Part shown: piece by piece, positions 17,906 through 31,379 of the stretch
Layout of the letters: every line of letters starts with the position of its first letter
Numbering within the stretch: position 1 is the stretch's first letter
DNA from: Chitinibacter sp. SCUT-21
GTDB lineage: Bacteria; Pseudomonadota; Gammaproteobacteria; Burkholderiales; Chitinibacteraceae
Length of the DNA: 64,000 nucleotides
Direction of reading: 5' to 3'
NCBI GenBank assembly: GCA_041874755.1
Contig: CP102611.1
Location: forward strand, 2,914,001-2,978,000
Notes under the pieces: generated by a model
Seen by the model: the letters and a program-made list of their open reading frames with translations, nothing else
What the model was told of the DNA's origin: nothing
Databases searched by the model: none
Position numbers and translations under genes: made by a program

Positions 17906-17937
17906 GGCGTATTGCCGCTTTGCGTCGAATACGCCCT
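17906..17937. repeat. TAGGGCGTATT hairpin repeat, inverted copy 2
   Basis: GGCGTATT (17906-17913) pairs with AATACGCC (17928-17935) and is followed by CTA. Read on the minus strand, it matches copy 1 with a few changes, so the two copies form a larger inverted repeat. Confidence 0.6.
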
Positions 17938-18760
17938 ACATTTTGAGGTTTTTGCGCCGTTGGCGTGATGTTTTCAATGCGTGTTCGATTGCCTTAATTC
18001 TTCTGATTTCGTGTCGCGGTATCTTTTGGCTTGGGTTGGCGGCTGTGCGCCGCGGCACTCACTTCTCTTTTCGCTGCGAGAAGATAAGCAAGAGAAGGCG
18101 ACCCGGGCGAAAAGCGCTCCGCGCTGCCCTTGCTTCGTCGTGAGCCAAACGAAAAAGCCGTTCGTCTCACTCCTCGCCGCGGTTTTCGCTACACGGGAAT
18201 TCAAGCCCCTGATCGATCCGCGTGGCATATACATGCCATGGTGTTGCTCTGAAGGTTAATTTGGGGTTGATTTTCATCGATATACACATGCTGTCTTTGT
18301 AGGGTCGGCTTTAGCCGGCCTTTTTTGATCGTGCGCGGTCGGCTAAAGCCGACCCTACTGTTGCTGCTGATTAGAACGGATTGCCGTGGAGCCGCGCCGC
18401 TTGAAAATGACTCGGCGAGGCATGGTGGAGCTTGGCAACTTGTTGCCTTAGCGGAGACTGTGGCCTTGGGGCATTTTAAGCCGCAACCTGTTTGCGACCG
18501 AAGGAAGTCCAGACGGAAGCTGCGCGACGGTAGCGCGCAGCGAGTTTTGCGGCGCCTCGTCGTGGCTTTTTCAAGCGGGGTTTCGCGGCGATCGGGCACG
18601 CGAGGGTTGCAAGGGACGGAGCAAGACCCGTCCCTTGCCGGCCTTAGGCCGCGGCCTTCGCTAAGGCGGCAAGCCGCCAAGCTCCGTCGCGTCGTCTGGT
18701 GGGCGAAGCCGCCGGTTCACCGCCTGCGCAGCAGGCCATGCAGTCCTGTTAAAGGCTTAA
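17938..18760. other. GC-rich accessory region without a supported gene
   Basis: About 820 nt lies between two AT-rich minus-strand genes. Its base composition differs from both. Open frames on either strand (for example plus 18325-18837 and minus 18201-18680) are rich in Arg, Ser and Pro and lack ribosome-binding sites or recognisable domains. It contains the inverted repeat at 18300-18357 and several shorter GC-rich palindromes. It may be a repeat-rich intergenic region, a decayed gene or a structured RNA. I cannot choose between them. Confidence 0.5.
18300..18357. repeat. TAGGGTCGGCTTTAGCC inverted repeat
   Basis: TAGGGTCGGCTTTAGCC (18300-18316) is the exact reverse complement of the sequence at 18341-18357, with a 24-nt loop that includes a T run. 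Confidence 0.8.
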
Positions 18761-19387
18761 TCATTGTGATTTTGCTGCTTCAAATCCAAGCAGCTGCCGC
18801 CATGTTGCACGATCCAGCGTGGGATTGTTGTTGCTAGCACTATCAATTGCCCATTCTGCCAATTGGCGGCTCGATAGTTGTGCTGTCTGAAGTTGAGTTA
18901 GTTTTTGAGAGCACAGCTCGGTTTTGTTTTCGCATTGCCATTCTTGATTTAGCCACTGCACAAAATCGATATTGGCGGAGCATTGGCTCGCAATAGTCGG
19001 ATGGCTGTTGTTGCAAATGTCTGCCCAGTTAATGGATTTAAGTAGACATTCCTGACTTTGATTGACGATGAGCTTGAGCGTTTGAATTTGATTACTTAGT
19101 TTGATTGTTTCAGTTTGCGAGCTCAATGCATTTGTATCTATTGTGGTCGATGCATTTAGGGGTTGCGCAATTTGCATTAATCCTTGCATCGTTCTGAGAT
19201 CTAGTTGCCACTGCTGCAGACGCGTCGTTGGGTTGAGTAAAACAGCGCAGCTTCGATCTTTCTGTGCCTGTTGTTCCATTAAGGGGATGAGCTGCTCTGC
19301 AATTTTTGGGTTGCTAAATAGCTTTCCAATATCTACCGCATAACACGGCGCAGACAAAACCAAGACAATCACAAGAGGCGCTTTCAT
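18761..19387 (-). CDS. secreted protein of unknown function, Cys-containing
   Basis: A 208-residue protein with a signal peptide (MKAPLVIVLVLSAPCYA), followed by DIGKLFSNPKIAEQLIPLMEQQAQKDRSC. The mature part is mostly helical, Gln-rich and contains several cysteines (RSCAV, QECLL, DICNN, SQCSA, WQCEN, ELCSQ) that could form disulfides in the periplasm. I recognise no family. The weakly biased codon use and location next to the accessory region suggest an uncommon gene. The start is supported by the clean leader peptide rather than by a strong ribosome-binding site. Confidence 0.65.
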   Translation of the reverse strand: MKAPLVIVLVLSAPCYAVDIGKLFSNPKIAEQLIPLMEQQAQKDRSCAVLLNPTTRLQQWQLDLRTMQGLMQIAQPLNASTTIDTNALSSQTETIKLSNQIQTLKLIVNQSQECLLKSINWADICNNSHPTIASQCSANIDFVQWLNQEWQCENKTELCSQKLTQLQTAQLSSRQLAEWAIDSASNNNPTLDRATWRQLLGFEAAKSQ

Positions 19388-19481
19388 CGGGCTATTTCCA
19401 CTTTATTTGACGGACAAAGGCTGCGTTCATTTGTGCGCTGCAAGAAGCCATTTTTTGATTAATCGTGTTTTTTTTGCTGAT

Positions 19482-19528
19482 AGTATTGCTTTGAATGCTA
19501 TGTATTTGAAGCTTTTTGGCTTTATACC
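19482..19528. repeat. 47-nt element between two secreted-protein genes
   Basis: A then GTAT at 19483-19486, ATACC at 19524-19528. The left arm reads GTATTGCTT, like other copies. Confidence 0.6.
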
Positions 19529-19575
19529 TATAACATTAAAGCGCTAATAGATTAATTTTGACTCATTGACGCTAC

Positions 19576-20127
19576 TTAAAACAGCGCGTGCTTCAATTTC
19601 CCCATTTTCAACACGGGCGAACGCGCTTTATTGCCGCTTAAATCAATCTCAGCCTCGCCCAGTTGAAAATCTTCACCTTCGTGATTACCGGAAAAATGTT
19701 CCACCAGTTTTTTCTGGCCTTTAAACACCGTTAGCTCAACGCCGCTGGCTTGGCCGCCGTTGATGGCGATATAGTAGCTAAATTCACCTTGATAGATGCC
19801 CACCACATCCATGCCAGTGTGTGGCCCGGTGCTGAAGTTGGCGATGGTGAACGGCGCTTGGGGCGTGGCGTCGAGCTTCATTTCTACTTTGCCGGGTAGG
19901 CCGTAGCGATAGCTGATGCGGCCAAATGGCTCGCGCGCTTGGTCGGCGCACAGTGATAGCACTTTGCCTTGCCGCGTATTTTTGTAGCCTGAATCGGTGG
20001 CGACCGTTTTACCCATCCACGCGTCGACAATGGCGTATTCGTTTTCGCTGCAGTGGCTGGGCACTTGCGCCTGTGCCAATAAGCTGGCGCTGAGGAAAGT
20101 GACACTGAGCAATAGACGTTGAATCAT
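19576..20127 (-). CDS. periplasmic protein of unknown function
   Basis: A 183-residue protein with a typical signal peptide (residues 1-20, ending LLAQAQ). The mature part has two cysteines (HCSEN and LCADQ) that probably form a disulfide, and is predicted to be mostly beta-strand: ISYRYGLPGKVEMKLDATPQAPF, FSTGPHTGMDVVGIYQGEFSYYIAIN. I do not recognise a named domain. It has its own start and stop, with no terminator directly after it and a 188-nt gap to the next gene on its strand. Confidence 0.68.
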   Translation of the reverse strand: MIQRLLLSVTFLSASLLAQAQVPSHCSENEYAIVDAWMGKTVATDSGYKNTRQGKVLSLCADQAREPFGRISYRYGLPGKVEMKLDATPQAPFTIANFSTGPHTGMDVVGIYQGEFSYYIAINGGQASGVELTVFKGQKKLVEHFSGNHEGEDFQLGEAEIDLSGNKARSPVLKMGKLKHALF

Positions 20128-20186
20128 GAGTCGCTGATTTAAATGGGGAATATGCGAGTGTAGTTGGATTTAGTTGTGATTTGAAG

Positions 20187-20233
20187 GGTATTGCTCGCAA
20201 CATTAAATTTTATGTGTTGTTCTGGGATATGCC
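20187..20233. repeat. 47-nt element, one internal end mismatch
   Basis: GGTAT at 20187-20191 and ATGCC at 20229-20233 (A to G change in ATACC). The left arm reads GGTATTGCTCGC. Confidence 0.55.
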
Positions 20234-20237
20234 CAAA

Positions 20238-20273
20238 ATAAAAAACCGCCCGTTCTTGCGAAGGGCGGTTTTT
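20238..20273 (-). terminator. guaB terminator
   Basis: AAAAACCGCCC / GGGCGGTTTTT hairpin just downstream of guaB on the minus strand. Confidence 0.88.
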
Positions 20274-20291
20274 GGCGAAGCATTCAAGCGC

Positions 20292-21761
<1,470 letters not shown>

Positions 21762-21953
21762 CTAAATCCTTTTCGCCAAAAAAGCATTATACCGAAATGC
21801 AAGTTTTTCGACTATGGGCTTGTAATATGACAAAAGTGCTTTTGTGTATCCAAATGTGATTGCTGCGTTGCATGATTGATGTATTGCGCCGCGCAAGCTA
21901 GCTTGAAAGCATGACAGCCCGATCCATGTTAATTAATTGGGCGAGGAGGCGGC

Positions 21954-23117
21954 ATGAGTCGCACACTCAATGCAGCGCCCAATACCGCGCTGATTTTATC
22001 CGGCGGTGGCGCAAGGGCGGCGTATCAGGTTGGCGTGTTATTGGCGATCGCCAAATTATTGCCGCAGCACGCGGCGAATCCTTTTCCCATTATTTGCGGC
22101 ACGTCGGCCGGCGCGATTAACGCCGCTGGTTTGGCAATGGGCGCGGGTGAGTTTCGCCGTGCGGTGTTTTCCTTGGCGCGGATGTGGCAAAACTTGCAGC
22201 CCGAGCAGATTTATCACGGTTCGATTAGCGCTTTGCTTGGCACTGGGGCTCATTGGCTGGGGGCGCTGCTGCTAGGTGGTTTGGGGAAATATAATCCGCG
22301 CTCTTTTTTAGATAATTCGCCGCTGCGCGAATTTTTATCGGGCGTGGTCGATTTTTCGCAAATCCAGCGACATATCGATTCGGGTGCGCTGCGGGCGGTG
22401 TCGATTTCGGCGCTGGGCTATAGCTCGGGGCAGTCGGTGGCGTTTTTTCAGGGCGCGGCAGATCTGGATGGCTGGCAACGCGCCTCGAGAATTGGTGTAC
22501 GTACCGAGCTTAATGTCTCACACTTAATGGCTTCCAGCGCTATACCCCTGGTTTTTCCGGCCGAGCGCATTCACCGTGAGTTTTTTGGCGATGGCTCGGT
22601 ACGTCAAATCGCGCCGCTCAGTCCCGCGATTCATATGGGCGCGCAACGCGTGCTGGTCATCGGGGTTGCGCCGCAGTCGGACGATAATCCGGCGCGCCAA
22701 CATACCACCGCTTATCCGAGTTTGGCGCAGGTGAGTGGGCAATTAATGAATAGTATTTTTTTGGATTCGCTCGAAACCGACTTGGAACGCATTACGCGCA
22801 TCAATCGCACTATTTCGTATATCTCACCTGAAGTGCGGGCGCAGGCGAATTTAAATTTGCGCCCGGTTGAGGTCTTAACCATTTCACCATCACAACCGTT
22901 GGAGAAATTAACGCTACCATTTCGGCGTGAGTTTTCGCTGGGGATGCGCTTTTTTCTTGGCGGTTTAGGCGCTTTTCGCCGGCAAGGTTCGGTGCTGGCG
23001 AGTTATTTATTATTCTGTGGGCCATATTCTCGCAAGCTGATTGCCTTGGGCTATCACGACGCATTGCAAAAAGAGCAGCAATTGCGTGATTTTCTAGCTG
23101 CTGAACCGCCGAAATAA
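21954..23117 (+). CDS. patatin-like phospholipase
   Basis: A 387-residue protein with the patatin catalytic dyad. The oxyanion loop GGGARAAYQ is at 17-25, the nucleophile elbow GTSAG has Ser51, and the Asp is in DGS at 213-215. This group (RssA-like with a long C-terminal region) hydrolyses acyl ester bonds of phospholipids. There is no signal peptide, so it is cytoplasmic or peripherally membrane-bound. A strong GAGGAGG site precedes the start. The substrate is unknown. The next gene, dsbB, begins 40 nt downstream on the same strand. Confidence 0.9.
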   Translation: MSRTLNAAPNTALILSGGGARAAYQVGVLLAIAKLLPQHAANPFPIICGTSAGAINAAGLAMGAGEFRRAVFSLARMWQNLQPEQIYHGSISALLGTGAHWLGALLLGGLGKYNPRSFLDNSPLREFLSGVVDFSQIQRHIDSGALRAVSISALGYSSGQSVAFFQGAADLDGWQRASRIGVRTELNVSHLMASSAIPLVFPAERIHREFFGDGSVRQIAPLSPAIHMGAQRVLVIGVAPQSDDNPARQHTTAYPSLAQVSGQLMNSIFLDSLETDLERITRINRTISYISPEVRAQANLNLRPVEVLTISPSQPLEKLTLPFRREFSLGMRFFLGGLGAFRRQGSVLASYLLFCGPYSRKLIALGYHDALQKEQQLRDFLAAEPPK

Positions 23118-23157
23118 GCGTTAGAATAGTTGTTTTCTATTTGCGCGGAGATCCGGC

Positions 23158-23679
23158 ATGAATCTATTACGCTGGCGACTCGGTTTTGGCGTCTTGTTTT
23201 TGGCTTGTGCTGGCATGATGGGCTTCGCGCTCTACCACCAATTTTATCAATGGCTAATGCCGTGCCTGATGTGTGTGTATGAGCGCATTGCAATAATTGG
23301 TTTTGGTCTGTTTGCGCTGCTGGCCGTGGTTTTGCCGGCTCGTACGCGCACGGGTGTGTATCTATATGGATTGATTCTAACCGCGTGGGCGGGGTTCGGC
23401 GCGGTTACAGGCGCTCGCCATACTTGGATGCAGTACGGCCCGAAAGACCCTACGGTGACTTGCGCTTCAAGTCTGCCATTTCCGATTGATCTGAATGCTT
23501 GGCCAGGCTGGATTGCTGCAGTGATTCGTCCGGTGGGTGATTGCGCGAATATTGATTTCCTGCTGTTTGGTATCACGATGCCGATCTGGATTGTTGTTGC
23601 TTGCGTGGGTTTAATTGCCGTGACTTGGTATTTGCTACGGCTTCAATTGCAAGAAATTCGTAGGAATCAATGGCGATGA
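23158..23679 (+). CDS. dsbB: disulfide bond formation protein DsbB
   Basis: A 173-residue inner-membrane protein with four transmembrane helices. It has two periplasmic cysteine pairs: Cys36-Cys39 in PCLMC next to YERIA, and Cys102 with Cys129. This is the DsbB arrangement, which reoxidises DsbA and passes electrons to quinone. Its last 10 nt overlap the start of oxyR, so expression of the two is probably coupled. Confidence 0.95.
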   Translation: MNLLRWRLGFGVLFLACAGMMGFALYHQFYQWLMPCLMCVYERIAIIGFGLFALLAVVLPARTRTGVYLYGLILTAWAGFGAVTGARHTWMQYGPKDPTVTCASSLPFPIDLNAWPGWIAAVIRPVGDCANIDFLLFGITMPIWIVVACVGLIAVTWYLLRLQLQEIRRNQWR

Positions 23680-24611
23680 CACTCACTGAACTTAGATATA
23701 TCGTCGCAGTGGCGCGTGAACGCCATTTTGGTCGTGCCGCCAATAGCTGTTTTGTCTCGCAGCCCACTTTATCAGTTGCGGTGAAAAAGCTCGAAGACGA
23801 GTTGGGTGTTACGCTGTTTGAGCGCTCTTCGGGTGATGTCACTTTGACTGCGAATGGCGAGCGCATCGTCGAACAGGCGCAGCGCGTTTTGGAGGAGGTT
23901 TCTGTCGTCAAGCAATTGGCCGAGCAGGGGAAGGACCCGCTGGCAGGAACGTTGCGACTTGGGGTGATTTACACGATTAGCCCTTATTTATTGCCGCACT
24001 TGATTCCGCAACTACGCGAACACGCGCCGCAAATGCAACTCTTGCTTGAAGAGAATTTCACTTCGCGTTTGGCTGAAATGCTCAAGCAGGGCGAGATTGA
24101 TGTTGCAATCGTGGCTGACCCATTTCATGAGGGGGGCATTGCTACGCAGGCGCTTTATGATGAAGGATTTGTGGTTGCTACCCCTAAGGGGCATGAGTGG
24201 GAAAAGTTGGCTGCTGTTTCTGCTGAACAATTGGCAGAGGAAAACGTGCTGTTATTGTCACCTGGCAATTGCTTTCGCGACCAAGTTTTGCAAACCTGCC
24301 CAGATTTGAATCGCGAAAGTATTAATCATGGCGGCTTGCAGCGTACCCTACAAGGCTCGTCGCTGACGACAATTCGGCATATGGTGGCGGGTGGCATTGG
24401 TGTGACGGTGCTGCCAGAAACATCGGTCAGTGCCGCAGATGATGCTTTATTAAGTATTCGTCCGTTTAGCGAGCCAGCGCCAACGCGCCGTGTTGTGATG
24501 GCTTGGCGTCGTAACTTCCCACGTATGGCTGCAATCGAAGCGCTGCGCAAGGCAATTTTGCAGTCCACAATGCCTAAGGTGCAGTGGTTGCACGATGCCA
24601 AAGTCGAGTAA
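23670..24611 (+). CDS. oxyR: hydrogen peroxide sensor OxyR
   Basis: A 313-residue LysR-type regulator with an N-terminal winged helix-turn-helix (RHFGRAANSCFVSQPTLSVAVKKLEDELG). The redox cysteines Cys201 and Cys210 (GNCFRDQVLQTC) match E. coli Cys199 and Cys208. This identifies OxyR rather than another LysR protein. It activates catalase and peroxiredoxin genes when the disulfide forms. The start is at 23670 (MAMTLTELRY) or two codons later, in either case inside dsbB. No OxyR-regulated antioxidant gene lies nearby. Confidence 0.93.
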   Translation: MAMTLTELRYIVAVARERHFGRAANSCFVSQPTLSVAVKKLEDELGVTLFERSSGDVTLTANGERIVEQAQRVLEEVSVVKQLAEQGKDPLAGTLRLGVIYTISPYLLPHLIPQLREHAPQMQLLLEENFTSRLAEMLKQGEIDVAIVADPFHEGGIATQALYDEGFVVATPKGHEWEKLAAVSAEQLAEENVLLLSPGNCFRDQVLQTCPDLNRESINHGGLQRTLQGSSLTTIRHMVAGGIGVTVLPETSVSAADDALLSIRPFSEPAPTRRVVMAWRRNFPRMAAIEALRKAILQSTMPKVQWLHDAKVE

Positions 24612-24735
24612 TAGAGAACGCCTACTGAGTATATAAATATAATCAAGTGGCTATAGTTGATTGGTCCGACTAAGATTATTTGAGCAGAAGTGCAGATAGC
24701 TAACATGGTGCTGCAATCAATCAAGGAGTCGGGTT

Positions 24736-24807
24736 ATGGCGGAGCTGTTGAATCAACTCAAAGAAAACATGGCTGTGGTGTGGGAGCATTACGGTGCGGT
24801 TTATTAA
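24736..24807 (+). CDS. candidate 23-residue small protein
   Basis: The ATG at 24736 is preceded by AAGGAG at a suitable spacing. The 23-codon frame encodes a short amphipathic peptide beginning MAELLNQLKENMAVVW and is followed about 32 nt later by a strong terminator. It lies in the otherwise empty 660-nt gap between oxyR and the rRNA operon. It has no recognised relatives. Ribosome-binding site, clean frame and terminator make it plausible, but nothing proves translation. Confidence 0.4.
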   Translation: MAELLNQLKENMAVVWEHYGAVY

Positions 24808-24838
24808 TAGGCTATAGATACTTGGTATGTAGTTCATG

Positions 24839-24872
24839 TCAAAGCCCGCGCCAGCGGGCTTTGTGCTTTTTG
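24839..24872 (+). terminator. rho-independent terminator
   Basis: AAAGCCCGC / GCGGGCTTT hairpin (24841-24862) with a short loop, followed by a T-rich tract. Confidence 0.75.
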
Positions 24873-25014
24873 TTCTTGGTTTTTGCAGTTTGTTTGTTGG
24901 GTTTGCCAGTGCTGAGCTCGTTGAGTTTGCGGGAGTTTCAAAATTGTTTTAATTTGCGTTTTCTTTATTATCAATGATTTATCGCCTTTGTTCGCTTTTC
25001 TTTGTCGATAAGTG

Positions 25015-25043
25015 TTGACGTGTTTCAGAGGCGTGGGTATAGT
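25015..25043 (+). promoter_or_regulatory. rRNA operon promoter
   Basis: TTGACG at 25015-25020, a 17-nt spacer and TATAGT at 25038-25043, followed by a GC-rich discriminator. It lies about 220 nt upstream of the 16S gene, the usual place. Confidence 0.8.
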
Positions 25044-25103
25044 TCGGCCTCTCTGCTGATGACGCAGCGAAACAAAACGAATGTTTCTCTGGTTGTTCAG
25101 CCC

Positions 25104-25115
25104 GATCTTTAACAA
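25104..25115 (+). promoter_or_regulatory. boxA antitermination site in the rRNA leader
   Basis: GATCTTTAACAA closely matches the boxA consensus TGCTCTTTAACA. Confidence 0.65.
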
Positions 25116-25268
25116 ATTACAGCCGATGAGTGTGAGTGCTTGATTCGTAAGTCGAAACAAGTGCTTGCACTCAGATGATAGGAAATAAACAAGACGAACT
25201 TAATTGTTCATCTCGTTTCTTTCTTTGAGTATTGAAGTACAAGCCAAGTAGTAAAAATAGCAGAGATT

Positions 25269-26803
<1,535 letters not shown>

Positions 26804-26917
26804 AAGAGAAAAGACCTTCGGGTCAAGTACTCACACTCATCGGCTGTAGAGTTTGAAGATACAGAGAAAGTAGCTGAGCAATGAAGCAATTCATTGCAGG
26901 GTTACGGACTTGGTTGG

Positions 26918-26935
26918 AAGCTGGGTCAGTAGCTC
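26918..26935 (+). repeat. duplicate of the tRNA-Ile 5' region
   Basis: The 18 bases AAGCTGGGTCAGTAGCTC recur at 26994-27011, where they hold the start of tRNA-Ile and the sequence just before it. After the repeat the first copy diverges and cannot fold as a tRNA. Confidence 0.8.
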
Positions 26936-26998
26936 TGGCGGCGTAGATTATCTAAAAGTAATCGCGAAGTTAGAGATGATCTAGTGAAGACAAAAGCT

Positions 26999-27075
26999 GG
27001 GTCAGTAGCTCAGTCGGTTAGAGCACCGTCTTGATAAGGCGGGGGTCGCTGGTTCGATTCCAGCTTGACCCACCA
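26999..27075 (+). tRNA. tRNA-Ile (GAT)
   Basis: A 77-nt cloverleaf with acceptor stem GGGTCAG / TTGACCC, anticodon GAT at 27033-27035, the TTCGATT T-loop and an encoded CCA end. It lies in the 16S-23S spacer, its usual place. Confidence 0.97.
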
Positions 27076-27113
27076 TTGATTCATCAGTGGAAACAGCTTT
27101 GTAATGCCAGATT

Positions 27114-27189
27114 GGGGGATTAGCTCAGTTGGGAGAGCACCTGCTTTGCAAGCAGGGGGTCGTCGGTTCGATCCCGTCATCCTCCACCA
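27114..27189 (+). tRNA. tRNA-Ala (TGC)
   Basis: A 76-nt cloverleaf with acceptor GGGGGAT / ATCCTCC, anticodon TGC at 27147-27149, TTCGATC T-loop and encoded CCA. It follows tRNA-Ile in the spacer. Confidence 0.97.
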
Positions 27190-27286
27190 ATCACAAGAGT
27201 TCAGAATTCAGTGAGCAAGCAGATTTATTCTGGTTTGTTTATTTTGTTCTGGTTTCTTAAATCAGAATGCCTTTGGCATCTGTATC

Positions 27287-27298
27287 GTTCTTTAACAA
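27287..27298 (+). promoter_or_regulatory. boxA antitermination site in the 23S leader
   Basis: GTTCTTTAACAA closely matches the boxA consensus and lies about 190 nt before the 23S gene. Confidence 0.6.
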
Positions 27299-27488
27299 AA
27301 TAGAAGAAGTAATATCTCCTAATTAAACAATGTGAGCATCAAGGCAACTTGGTGTGAACAGTAAATAAATTGGGTTGATTGTATCTCTGATCGAAAGATC
27401 AGCGTTGAATGACGTGAGAACTCATTCAACAAGTCGTAAATACCGATACTCTAAACCGATGATACGGTAAAACGTGTTTGAGGTTATA

Positions 27489-30376
<2,888 letters not shown>

Positions 30377-30512
30377 ATAACCTGAGACGCGTTAAGCGAC
30401 AGGTGCAATCGACCCGATTGTGAATGTTTAAGACAGAGAAATAAGATTACTTCTTCTATTGATTTCGAGTGATTGCAAACCCAATGAGGTAAGCAGTTAA
30501 CTCAGCCAGTTT

Positions 30513-30629
30513 TGTCTGGTGACCATAGCGAGGTGGTCCCACTCCTTCCCATCCCGAACAGGACAGTGAAACGCCTCAGCGCCGATGATAGTGCGGATTG
30601 CCCGTGTGAAAGTAGGTCATTGCCAGACT
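30513..30629 (+). rRNA. rrf: 5S ribosomal RNA
   Basis: About 117 nt. The helix I ends GTCTGG and CCAGAC pair. The conserved CCCACTCCTTCCCATCCCGAAC segment is present. A terminator follows. Confidence 0.95.
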
Positions 30630-30637
30630 CCCTAATA

Positions 30638-30667
30638 GAAAGCCCAGCTGAATCAGCTGGGCTTTTT
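30638..30667 (+). terminator. rRNA operon terminator
   Basis: AAGCCCAGCTGA / TCAGCTGGGCTT hairpin with a T run directly after the 5S gene. Confidence 0.9.
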
Positions 30668-30884
30668 GCTTTGCGCTGGAAATATAGGGCTTGATGTATT
30701 GTCGCCACAGCATCACTTGCTATGGCTTATGGAAATATACCCATGCTTTGGGTCGGTTCGGCACGATATAATGTCTACGAATGAGTTTTAAATACTAAAT
30801 ATAAACACTGGAATAGGTTGTGCAGGATTGAGAATGTTACTTAAACTGCTTCTTCTGTGTGTGGTATCAAATTAAGGAATTGCA

Positions 30885-31376
30885 ATGTCTGTCTATGACA
30901 AACCGAGCTTTGAGTCGAAAATTTGTGCGCCTGAGCAGTTGCTGCAGCGCCTAGGACAAATTGCGCGCCCGCTGGTTTTTACGAATGGCTGCTTTGATAT
31001 TCTTCATCGCGGCCATGTGACGTATTTGGCGCAAGCAAGCGCGTTGGGTTCTGCGATGGTGGTGGCTTTAAATACGGATGCTTCAGTACGTCGTCTGGGG
31101 AAGGGCAATGACAGACCAATTAACCCACTCGAAAATCGTGCTGCCGTGATGGCGAGCTTGGAGTCGGTTGATTTGGTGACGTGGTTCGATGAAGATACCC
31201 CATTTAATTTGATCGAGCTGATTCAACCTGAGATATTGGTCAAAGGTGGAGACTGGTTGCCTGAGCATATCGTGGGCAGTAAAGAGGTTTTGGCACGCGG
31301 TGGTGCGGTTCATTCGATTCCATTTTTGTTTGATACATCGACGACTAAAACGCTGCAATTAATTCGAGGTGAGTAA
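30885..31376 (+). CDS. rfaE2: D-glycero-beta-D-manno-heptose 1-phosphate adenylyltransferase
   Basis: A 163-residue nucleotidyltransferase. The motif FTNGCFDILHRGH is at 32-44, and KGGDW and TSTTK follow near residues 124 and 152. It activates heptose 1-phosphate to ADP-heptose for the LPS inner core. In E. coli this is the C-terminal half of HldE; here it is a separate polypeptide, as usual in betaproteobacteria. The kinase partner rfaE1 is not in the window. A start site with AAGGAA lies upstream, and an MscS channel gene begins 3 nt after the stop. The 255 nt between the rRNA terminator and this gene hold a TATAAT at 30777-30782 without a clear -35. Confidence 0.94.
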   Translation: MSVYDKPSFESKICAPEQLLQRLGQIARPLVFTNGCFDILHRGHVTYLAQASALGSAMVVALNTDASVRRLGKGNDRPINPLENRAAVMASLESVDLVTWFDEDTPFNLIELIQPEILVKGGDWLPEHIVGSKEVLARGGAVHSIPFLFDTSTTKTLQLIRGE

Positions 31377-31379
31377 TTA

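Noticed and set aside
18201..18837. Frames of 159 and 170 codons in the GC-rich region
   Set aside because: Arg/Ser/Pro-rich, overlapping on both strands, no domain or ribosome-binding site; kept only as a region of unknown nature.
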